64,000 nucleotides of DNA. It comes from Planctomycetota bacterium. Lineage in GTDB: Bacteria; Planctomycetota; UBA1135; GCA-002686595. Below, piece after piece: positions 57,279-64,000 of this stretch. How positions within the stretch are numbered: position 1 is the stretch's first letter; every line of letters starts with the position of its first letter. A program made the translations under genes and the position numbers. The stretch covers positions 985,438-1,049,437 of the forward strand of contig JAEUHY010000015.1 of NCBI GenBank assembly GCA_016795325.1. Reading direction: 5' to 3'. Under the pieces are notes generated by a model. It ran no database searches. It was given only the letters and a program-made list of their open reading frames with translations, and had not been told where the DNA came from.

Positions 57279-58456
57279 GCACGCCCCAGCGCCTGTGGCT
57301 GATTGCGAACGCGCGACTGCCCTCCGAGCGTGCCCAGTCGCTTCAAGTGCTGCACACCGCGGCCGCGTTCGCGCGGGCCGGCCTCGACGCGACTCTCGTG
57401 TACGCGCGCCGTCGCAAGGCGCCCAAACTTCCGCCTGGGGTGACGCTCTACGAGCACTACCAGGTTCCGCCCGGCGCTCGCCCGGCGCTGCGCGAGACGC
57501 CCTGCATCGACTGGATCGACTCGGTTCCGATCGCGCTCCAGTACATCCCCGCGCGCGTCCAGGAGCTGACCTTCTCACGCAACGCCGCCGCAGCGCTCGA
57601 ACGCGAGGGCGCGGACGTGATCGCGTACTCGCGTGAGATCGAATGCGCGCTGCGCCTGTTGCGCCGCGGTCGCCGCCGCGTGTTCCTCGAGTTGCACCGT
57701 ATCCCGGGCGGCGACTTGCGACGCAAGTGGCTGCGCGAAGTGCTGCCGCTGTGCAGCGGAGTGGTCGCGATCTCTGGCGGCGTGCGCGACGATCTCATCG
57801 AATGCGGCGCGCGCCCCGAGCAAGTCACGGTCGAGCACGACGGCTTCGATGCCGCGCGTTTCGCGTCGCTTCCGTCGCGCGCTGCGGCGCGCGAGCAACT
57901 CGGGTTGCCGCTCGAGCAGCCCATCGCCGTCTACACCGGCGGCCTGCTCGCCTGGAAGGGCGCGGACTTGATCGTCGAGGCGGCGCGGCTGGTTCCGCAG
58001 GTCCAGTTCGTGATCGCCGGAGGTCAGGCCGCCGACGTGGCGAAGCTGCGCGAGAGCGCAGGGGCGCTCGCGAACCTGCGCATCGACGGCTTCCAACCGC
58101 CCGAACGCGTAGCGCTCTACCTCGCCGCGGCCGACCTGGGTCTCGCACCGAATCGTTCACAACCGGCGATCAGCTCCAAGTACACCTCGCCGCTCAAGGT
58201 CTTCGAAGCCATGGCGGCCGGCCTGCCGCTGGTCGCGAGCGACTTGCCCTCGCTGCGGGACATCTTGACCCACGACCGCGACGCCTGGCTGGTCGCGCCC
58301 GACGACGCGCGCGCGCTGGCCGCGGGGGTTCAGCGCATGGTCGCGGATCCGGACCTGCGGCGCCGCCTGGGCAGCACTCTGGCGCGGCGTTCTGCCGATC
58401 ACACTTGGGACGCACGCGCCGCGCGGCTCGTGGCCTGGATGAGCGCGCGCGGCTGA
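57275..58456 (+). CDS. GT4 glycosyltransferase 6
   Basis: A 393-residue GT4 enzyme. The N-terminal half has LWLIANARLPSERAQSLQVLHTA, a variant of the usual acceptor-site turn; the C-terminal half has VYTGGLLAWKGADLIVEAARL and SPLKVFEAMAAGLPLVASDLP, with the family glutamate. GTG start overlapping the previous stop as GTGA. A 54-bp gap follows, one of the few breaks in the chain. Confidence 0.85.
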   Translation: MSTPQRLWLIANARLPSERAQSLQVLHTAAAFARAGLDATLVYARRRKAPKLPPGVTLYEHYQVPPGARPALRETPCIDWIDSVPIALQYIPARVQELTFSRNAAAALEREGADVIAYSREIECALRLLRRGRRRVFLELHRIPGGDLRRKWLREVLPLCSGVVAISGGVRDDLIECGARPEQVTVEHDGFDAARFASLPSRAAAREQLGLPLEQPIAVYTGGLLAWKGADLIVEAARLVPQVQFVIAGGQAADVAKLRESAGALANLRIDGFQPPERVALYLAAADLGLAPNRSQPAISSKYTSPLKVFEAMAAGLPLVASDLPSLRDILTHDRDAWLVAPDDARALAAGVQRMVADPDLRRRLGSTLARRSADHTWDARAARLVAWMSARG

Positions 58457-58510
58457 GCGGCGTTCCGCCGCGCGCTGCAAGCGCTACGATCCGCCGCTTC
58501 GATCCCCTCC

Positions 58511-59689
58511 ATGCGCGTCCTGTACCTCACCGACTCGCTCTCGGACTTGGACGGCGTCGGACGCTACGCGGTGCGCCTCATCCGGGCGTTGCAGGAGGAA
58601 CGCCCGCAACTCGAGGCGCGCATCCTCCTAGCCCGCAAGCACCGGCCGACCTCGCGCGACGTCGACCCGCGTTGGCCGGTGCAGGTCGCGCTCCCGCCCG
58701 ACTATTTCTTCCACATGTCGCCGCCGAAGTTCTGGGCGAGCCTCGCCGCAGCTTCCTGGCGCGTGTTCGCCGCGGCGCGCGGGTGCGATCTCGTGCACGC
58801 CATCAAGGACTATCCGCACAGCCTCGCCGGCTTGATCGGCGCACGGATGGCGGGCGTGCCCTGCATCGCCACGGGGCATGGGACGTACACCGTGCAGCCG
58901 CTCGTCGACCCGCGCCACGCCGAGCGCGCGCGCTGGTGCTACCGGCGCTTCGCGAGCTTGATCGCGGTCAGCCGCTTCACCGCGCGGCGCGTGGTCGAGA
59001 TCGTGGGGGACGAGGACGAGATCGCGCGCAAGCTGCACGTCGTGCCCAACGCCGTCGACGCCGCGCACTTTGCGCAACGCGTCGAACTCGGCCGCAAGCC
59101 GTGGCACGAACATCCGTTCACGCTCGCGATCGGCGAACTCAAGGAGCGCAAGGGCCATCATCTGTCGCTCGCCGCGTGGCTGCGCTGCGCCGCGACGCGG
59201 CCGCAGCTGCACCACTACGTGATCGGCAAGGGCAGCGACGATGCGTACCACCGTTCGCTCGTCGAACTCGTGCGCGCCAGCGGCCTTCAGGCTCGAGTGC
59301 ACTTCCTCGGCAACGTCGACGAGCGCGAGAAGCTCGATTTGCTGCAGCGGGCGCAGGCGTTCGTGCACACGCCGGTGCGTTCGAGCGACGGCGGTTTCGA
59401 AGGCTTCGGACTGGTGTACCTCGAAGCGTCGGCCGCGGGCGTGCCGTGCCTTGGCACGCTCGGCTGCGGCGCGGAGGATGCGATCGAGCACGAGCGCACG
59501 GGACTGCTCGTCGAGCCGCAGCCCGCCGCCGTCGAGCAGGCGCTAGCGCGGCTGCTCGATTCGGCGGAGTTGCGCGCACGGCTGGGCGCTGGCGGCCGCG
59601 TCCTCGCGCAGGCCTCGAGCTGGCGCGCCAACGCGCACGCCGTGCTCGCCCTGTACGACAGTGCGCGCGCCGCCGCGGGGAAGAGCTGA
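58511..59689 (+). CDS. GT4 glycosyltransferase 7
   Basis: A 392-residue GT4 enzyme starting VLYLTDSLSDLDGVGRYAVRL, with a GTGHGTYTV-like acceptor loop (ATGHGTYTVQPL), IGELKERKGHHLSLAAWL and GFEGFGLVYLEASAAGVPCLGTLG with the E-x7-E glutamates. ATG at 58511. Its stop shares one base with the flippase ATG (TGATG). Confidence 0.87.
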   Translation: MRVLYLTDSLSDLDGVGRYAVRLIRALQEERPQLEARILLARKHRPTSRDVDPRWPVQVALPPDYFFHMSPPKFWASLAAASWRVFAAARGCDLVHAIKDYPHSLAGLIGARMAGVPCIATGHGTYTVQPLVDPRHAERARWCYRRFASLIAVSRFTARRVVEIVGDEDEIARKLHVVPNAVDAAHFAQRVELGRKPWHEHPFTLAIGELKERKGHHLSLAAWLRCAATRPQLHHYVIGKGSDDAYHRSLVELVRASGLQARVHFLGNVDEREKLDLLQRAQAFVHTPVRSSDGGFEGFGLVYLEASAAGVPCLGTLGCGAEDAIEHERTGLLVEPQPAAVEQALARLLDSAELRARLGAGGRVLAQASSWRANAHAVLALYDSARAAAGKS

Positions 59690-61047
59690 TGCGCGCGAAG
59701 ATTCGGGCCACGCTCAAGCGCAAGTTCGTCGCGGACACGCTGACGCTCCAGCTGAGTGGCTTCTTGACGCAGGCCAGCGGCTTCGTGTCGTCGGCGTTGC
59801 TGGCGTTCGCGCTCGGCGCGCACGGCCAAGGTCTGTACGTCATGGCGGTGACGCTGCAGGCGCTGCTGTTCAACCTCGTCAGCGTCGGCGTGATCCAGGC
59901 GACCGTGAGCCAGATCGCTTCGGCCACCGCGCGCGGGCTCGACGACAAAGTCACAGCTTGGCTCGCGTTCCTGGTGAAGACCTACGTCGTCACCGGGACG
60001 TTGATGATCGGCATCGGCTACTTCGCGCTGCCGGCGCTGTGCGAGCGTGTGTACGGCGACGAATTGCCGGTCGACGAAGCGCGCAACCTGGGCGTGTGGG
60101 CTTGGTGGCTGGCGTGGTGGATCCTGATCGACACGCCGCGCGCCGCGACGCACGTCGCCTTCCACGCCACGCGGCGGATGAGGCCCTCCGCGCAGCTGGA
60201 CGCCGCGCACGAACTCGTGCGGCTGTTCCTCACCATCGCGGGAGTCGTGATCACGAATTCGCCGGCCGGCGCCGTGATCGGCGAGGTCGCCAGCCGCATC
60301 GCGGCGTCCTACCTCGCGCTGCAGATGTACGCGGCGGCGCGGCGCGACGGCGGCACGCACTTGCCGCGCTGGCGCGAGATCCTGGCCGTCGCACCGAGCA
60401 TTCCGTTGCTCAAGGGCCTGCGCATGGGCTTGCGCCTGGGGCTGCTCAAGAACGCGACCACCTTCTTCATCAACGTGCTTCCGCGGCTGCTGCTCTCGAG
60501 CACCAGCTTCGCCTGGGTCGCGTACTTCAACATCGCGCAGAAGATGATGGGGCTCGCCACGACTGCGATGCAGGGCGTGTCCCGCAATGTGCTCCCGGCG
60601 CTGGCGGAAAAACGCGGCAAGAACGACTTCGAGGGCTTCCGCAAGTTGTATTGGCGAGCCTCGCTCATCGGCGGCGGCGCCATCGCCGTGGCGATCGGGC
60701 TGGGCCTGCTGATTGCGCGGCCGCTCATCGTGCGCTTCTATCCCGACGACTACGCCGAGCCGGTGTTCCTGTGCTGCTGCATCCTCGCGCTGGGCATGAT
60801 CCCGACCGGCTTCGGCATCGCGCTCGATCCGTTCTACATCCTGACCAACAAGCTGAAAGCCAACCTCACGTTGGCGCTGATCGGCGCGATCGTCACGATT
60901 CCGATCAACGTGTACTGGACGATGCTGTGGCCCGAGACGGGGCCGGTGTGGGGACAGGCGCTGTACCTCTCATGGTCCCTCGTGCACTTCATCTACATCG
61001 GTCTGTGGCTGCGCGAGAAGCGGCACGCCACCGAGTGGGTTCACTAG
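59689..61047 (+). CDS. Wzx-like polysaccharide flippase
   Basis: A 452-residue MOP-superfamily protein with about 12-14 predicted membrane helices. The start TLTLQLSGFLTQASGFVSSALLAFALGAHGQG is typical of lipid-linked oligosaccharide flippases, and a conserved loop has PRAATHVAFHATRRMRPSAQ. It would move the undecaprenyl-linked repeat unit across the inner membrane. ATG at 59689 coupled to the previous gene. The 3' end, including the stop codon, is duplicated as a 13-bp repeat. Confidence 0.87.
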   Translation: MRAKIRATLKRKFVADTLTLQLSGFLTQASGFVSSALLAFALGAHGQGLYVMAVTLQALLFNLVSVGVIQATVSQIASATARGLDDKVTAWLAFLVKTYVVTGTLMIGIGYFALPALCERVYGDELPVDEARNLGVWAWWLAWWILIDTPRAATHVAFHATRRMRPSAQLDAAHELVRLFLTIAGVVITNSPAGAVIGEVASRIAASYLALQMYAAARRDGGTHLPRWREILAVAPSIPLLKGLRMGLRLGLLKNATTFFINVLPRLLLSSTSFAWVAYFNIAQKMMGLATTAMQGVSRNVLPALAEKRGKNDFEGFRKLYWRASLIGGGAIAVAIGLGLLIARPLIVRFYPDDYAEPVFLCCCILALGMIPTGFGIALDPFYILTNKLKANLTLALIGAIVTIPINVYWTMLWPETGPVWGQALYLSWSLVHFIYIGLWLREKRHATEWVH

Positions 61048-61061
61048 CGTGGGTTCACTAG
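61035..61061 (+). repeat. 13-bp direct duplication at the flippase stop
   Basis: GTGGGTTCACTAG occurs at 61035-61047 and again at 61049-61061, separated by one base. The first copy contains the flippase TAG stop codon (61045-61047), and the second lies in the gap before the next gene. Looks like a recent slippage duplication. Confidence 0.9.
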
Positions 61062-61080
61062 GCTGGATTCCGTGACGGCC

Positions 61081-62370
61081 ATGCGCATCCTGTTCCTCAA
61101 CGATCTGAGCGATCCGCGCATCGGTTCGTCGATTCGGCTCATGTACCAGCTCGGCCGCCGGCTGCGCGAGTTGGGTCACGAGACGGCGCTCGTCACCGCG
61201 GTGCAGGACGCTGCGCTCGCCACGCCGACCGAGATCGAAGGCATGCGGGTTTTTCGCGTGTTTTCGCGCTACAACCCGCGCTTTCGCTCGTGGGTGAGCC
61301 TCGACAACCGCCGCGCGCGCGCCGGCGTGCGCGCCGCGCTCGCCGAGTTTCGCCCCGACGTCGTCCACAGCCACCTGATCCACACGCACCTCTCGTACGC
61401 CTCGCTGCGCGCCGCACGCGAGGCTGGCGCGGCGGTGGTCTTCACCGCGCACGACGTGATGACGTTCTGCTACCAGAAGCTCACCTGCTTCCACGGTGGC
61501 GCCGAGCACGGCGGCGAACTGCGCGACTACCGCGCGTACTGGCAGAAGTGTGTTCCCTGTCAGCGGCTGCGCTACCGACCCGGCCGCAACGCGGCGATCG
61601 CCAAGTTGCTCGAGCGCGACGTGCAGCGCTTCACCGCCGTCAGCCACGAGCTCGCGAAAGCGCTCGAGGCGAACGACCTGCGCGTGGATCGCGTCGTGCA
61701 CAACGCGATCGAGCTGGGCCGCGCTTTGCCCAACGCCGAAGCGGTGCAGAGCTTCCGCACCAAGCACAAGCTGACCAAGGCGCGCATCGTGACCATCGCG
61801 GGCCGGCTCCACGAGCAGAAGGGCGTGCTGCAGCTGTTCCGCGCGCTCGAGCTTCTCGCGCGCCGCTTCCCCGAGGTGCGCCTGATGGTGATGGGGCATC
61901 GCAAGGTCTACGACGAGGAGTTCGCGGACGCCGCGGCGCGCCTGGGCGTCGCAGCCCTTGTCGCGCCCGTGGGCTGGCTCGACGGCGAAGAACTCGCCTG
62001 CGCCTACGCCGCGACCGACGTGTTCGTCACGCCGTCGATTTGCTTCGACACGTTCGGGCTGGTCAACCTCGAAGCCATGGAACATGCCCGTCCGGTGGTC
62101 GCGACGAGCTTTGGCGGTTCGCCGGAGGTCGTCGAGGACGGAGTGAGCGGATTCGTGGTGAACCCGTTCGATACCCAGGCCCTGGCGGAGCGCATCGGGC
62201 GGCTGCTCGCCGACGGCGAACTCAGCCGCCGCATGGGGGCCGCCGGGCGCACGCGCCTGCTCGAGCGCTTCGGCATCGAACGCGCCGCGGCCGAGTACCT
62301 CGAGGAGTACCAGGCGGCCTTAGCGGCTGCGGGGGCGCGGGCAGCGGCTGCGCCGAATGCATCTTCCTGA
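61081..62370 (+). CDS. GT4 glycosyltransferase 8
   Basis: A 429-residue GT4 enzyme. It begins ILFLNDLSDPRIGSSIRLMYQ, has the HDVMTFCYQKLTCF ... CVPCQRL cysteine cluster in the acceptor half, also known in other GT4 proteins, and the donor-site PSICFDTFGLVNLEAMEHARPVVATSF. ATG at 61081; a GTG nine bases earlier is an alternative. Last gene of the polysaccharide cluster; a 211-bp gap follows. Confidence 0.86.
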   Translation: MRILFLNDLSDPRIGSSIRLMYQLGRRLRELGHETALVTAVQDAALATPTEIEGMRVFRVFSRYNPRFRSWVSLDNRRARAGVRAALAEFRPDVVHSHLIHTHLSYASLRAAREAGAAVVFTAHDVMTFCYQKLTCFHGGAEHGGELRDYRAYWQKCVPCQRLRYRPGRNAAIAKLLERDVQRFTAVSHELAKALEANDLRVDRVVHNAIELGRALPNAEAVQSFRTKHKLTKARIVTIAGRLHEQKGVLQLFRALELLARRFPEVRLMVMGHRKVYDEEFADAAARLGVAALVAPVGWLDGEELACAYAATDVFVTPSICFDTFGLVNLEAMEHARPVVATSFGGSPEVVEDGVSGFVVNPFDTQALAERIGRLLADGELSRRMGAAGRTRLLERFGIERAAAEYLEEYQAALAAAGARAAAAPNASS

Positions 62371-62465
62371 TCGCCCCCAAGCCCGGGCGTTCGCTGCGCC
62401 GAAAGAGGGCGGGGGACCCGGGCGGGGAGCGCCGATCAAGCCTCGATCAACCTGCGTCCCCGTGC

Positions 62466-62494
62466 TTGTCCGAATCTGACGTGCGCGGTAGGTT
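62466..62494 (+). promoter_or_regulatory. Weak candidate promoter before the final radical SAM gene
   Basis: TTGTCC at 62466-62471 and TAGGTT at 62489-62494 are spaced by 17 bp, matching the housekeeping boxes at four and three of six positions. The spacing is ideal but the -10 box is poor. It falls in the 211-bp gap between the polysaccharide cluster and the radical SAM gene. Confidence 0.25.
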
Positions 62495-62581
62495 TTGTCG
62501 GTCGGCCGAATTCTCGCCCGCCGGAAAAACCGGTCCGCCGCACCCGAGCCGAACGCGCCCCCCTCTGCAAGCCACACCGCG

Positions 62582-64000
62582 ATGCGCAAGACACTTCTGA
62601 CCTACGTCAAGCCGCACGTCCAGGAAGACCCCCTGGCGATGATCCTGGGCATCACCTACCTCGGCGCGTGCCTGGAGAAGGAGAAGATCCCGGTCGAGCT
62701 GGTCGACGAGCGTGTGGTCAACGACCAGTACATGCGCGAGGTGATCGAGCGCAACGACGTGATCGGTTTCGGCGCGCTGACGCCGAACATCCGCCGCGCG
62801 ATCGCCTGGGCCAAGTACGCCAAGGAGAAGGGCAAGATCACGGTCATGGGCGGGCCGCACGCGTCCGTCGACCAGGGGATCTTCCTCTCGAGCGGGCACT
62901 TCGACTACGTGCTCAAGGGGGAGGCCGAAGAGACGCTGCCGCAGTTCCTCAAGGCGCTCGAGGGCAACGATGACAAGGCGCTGGCGGAGGTCGCGGGACT
63001 GGCTGGCGTGCGCGACGGGCAGGTGTGGGTCGACAACTCCGCGCCGCCGCTGATCAAGAAGCTCGACGAGCTGCCGCTGCCCGCGCGCCACCTGCTTCCG
63101 ATGGAGAGCTACTTCAAGCTCAACCCCGAGAAGCTGACCTACATCTTCACGACGCGCGGCTGCCCCTTTAAGTGCATCTTCTGCCAGAAGGAGCTGACCG
63201 GCCGCGGGTTCCGAGTGCGCTCGACGCAGATGATCGTCGACGAACTCGAGCACATCGTCAAAACCTACAACCCCGGCGTGATCCTGTTCGTCGACGAGAT
63301 CCTCACGCTGCGTCGCAAGCGCATCCACGAGATGTGCGACGAGATCCTGCGCCGCGGCCTGAAGTTCGAGTGGATCGCGAACACGCGCGCCGACTGCGTC
63401 GACTACCCGCTCTTGAAGCACATGCACCGCGCCGGGTGCCGCCGCATCTACTACGGCTGGGAGTCCGGCAGCCAGCGCATGCTCGACGTGCTCAAGAAGG
63501 ACCTCACGCCCGAAGTGATCGTCGAGGCGGCGAAGATGACGCGCCGCGCCGGCATCTGGGCGAAGGTGTACTTGATCGTCGGCAGCCCGGGCGAGACCCG
63601 CCGCGACATCGAGGAGACCGAAAAGGTCCTCAAGCTCGCCGGTCCCGACCTGGTCCGCGTCAGCGTGTTCAATCCGCTGATCGGCACGGAGTCGTGGGAC
63701 AACTACCAGGCCTCGATCGACGTCAGCGACCTGCGCGAGAACTACGTCTCGTCCAACCGCTCGGCGTACATGCACGAGAACTTCAGCCAGGTCGAGCTGG
63801 AGGAGCTGCGCAAGAACATGGTGCGCAACTACGAGCGCTGGTACTACGGCTACAGCCAACGCGCCAAGCGCTTCATGGAGCGCACGATGTACTACATCGA
63901 GAATCCGAAGTACGGCAAGAAGCGCCTCTTCCGCGCGATCGGCCTCGTGCCGCCGCCGCAGAGCGAGAACGTCGCGACGCGCGTGATGGACGAGTCGTAG
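62582..64000 (+). CDS. B12-binding radical SAM protein (second copy)
   Basis: A 472-residue protein that ends with its stop codon on the last base of the window. The N-terminal cobalamin-binding domain (about 1-150) is followed by the linker LDELPLPARHLL, nearly the same as in the gene at 34154, and by the cluster C194-x3-C198-x2-C201 (GCPFKCIFCQ). YYGWESGSQRMLDVL and IVGSPGETRRDIEET match the class. Substrate unknown; neighbouring glycosyltransferases make a sugar or lipid substrate possible but unproven. ATG at 62582. Confidence 0.88.
   Translation: MRKTLLTYVKPHVQEDPLAMILGITYLGACLEKEKIPVELVDERVVNDQYMREVIERNDVIGFGALTPNIRRAIAWAKYAKEKGKITVMGGPHASVDQGIFLSSGHFDYVLKGEAEETLPQFLKALEGNDDKALAEVAGLAGVRDGQVWVDNSAPPLIKKLDELPLPARHLLPMESYFKLNPEKLTYIFTTRGCPFKCIFCQKELTGRGFRVRSTQMIVDELEHIVKTYNPGVILFVDEILTLRRKRIHEMCDEILRRGLKFEWIANTRADCVDYPLLKHMHRAGCRRIYYGWESGSQRMLDVLKKDLTPEVIVEAAKMTRRAGIWAKVYLIVGSPGETRRDIEETEKVLKLAGPDLVRVSVFNPLIGTESWDNYQASIDVSDLRENYVSSNRSAYMHENFSQVELEELRKNMVRNYERWYYGYSQRAKRFMERTMYYIENPKYGKKRLFRAIGLVPPPQSENVATRVMDES

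Overview
The window is a 64 kb stretch of very GC-rich bacterial chromosome (roughly 70% G+C by eye). It is densely coding on both strands and carries no insertion sequence, phage module, CRISPR array or rRNA gene that I can see. The best guess for the host is a member of the Planctomycetota or a close relative. This rests on a large secreted protein with FG-GAP and ASPIC/UnbV domains, sulfatase-fold and PDZ proteins, a multihaem cytochrome, many lipoproteins and frequent GTG starts. This taxonomic call is inference from gene content, not from a marker tree.

Left part (1-18.5 kb): the start of a response regulator runs off the left edge. It is followed by a large FG-GAP/ASPIC-thioredoxin-TPR lipoprotein, tRNA-Arg(UCU) and tRNA-Pro(UGG), purD, a small family-2 glycosyltransferase and a Fur-family regulator. 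Next come the minus-strand purine genes purL (with an N-terminal PurS domain) and purQ plus a small lipoprotein gene, facing divergently from accA. An ECF sigma factor, a zinc anti-sigma factor and an exported PDZ protein form a tight stress-response operon. It converges on a minus-strand group of ndk, an RqcH/NFACT-like gene and a TPR lipoprotein gene.

Middle part (18.5-34 kb): a complete F-type ATP synthase operon (atpZ/I-like, atpI-like, atpB, E, F, H, A, G, D, C) ends at a clear intrinsic terminator. It is followed by aspS and the classical translation cluster infC-rpmI-rplT-pheS-pheT. An unusual tandem array of five 16-bp repeats lies in the pheS leader.

Accessory part (34-45 kb): a B12-binding radical SAM protein, a putative lipoprotein, a methyltransferase, a tetrahaem NapC/NrfH-like cytochrome with a small membrane partner, an acetyl-CoA synthetase, a compositionally foreign RusA-like nuclease gene, a sugar epimerase-like reductase, a membrane protein fused to a spermidine-synthase fold, and a nucleosidase.

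Right part (45-62.4 kb): a co-directional, translationally coupled surface-polysaccharide locus. It has a polyprenyl-phosphate sugar transferase to start the repeat unit, eight GT4 glycosyltransferases, a Wzx-like flippase, a large unassigned cytoplasmic protein of probable toroid fold, and a membrane-anchored alkaline-phosphatase-superfamily enzyme with Thr at the usual Cys/Ser nucleophile site. No polymerase or export channel is visible. A second B12-binding radical SAM gene ends exactly at the right edge.
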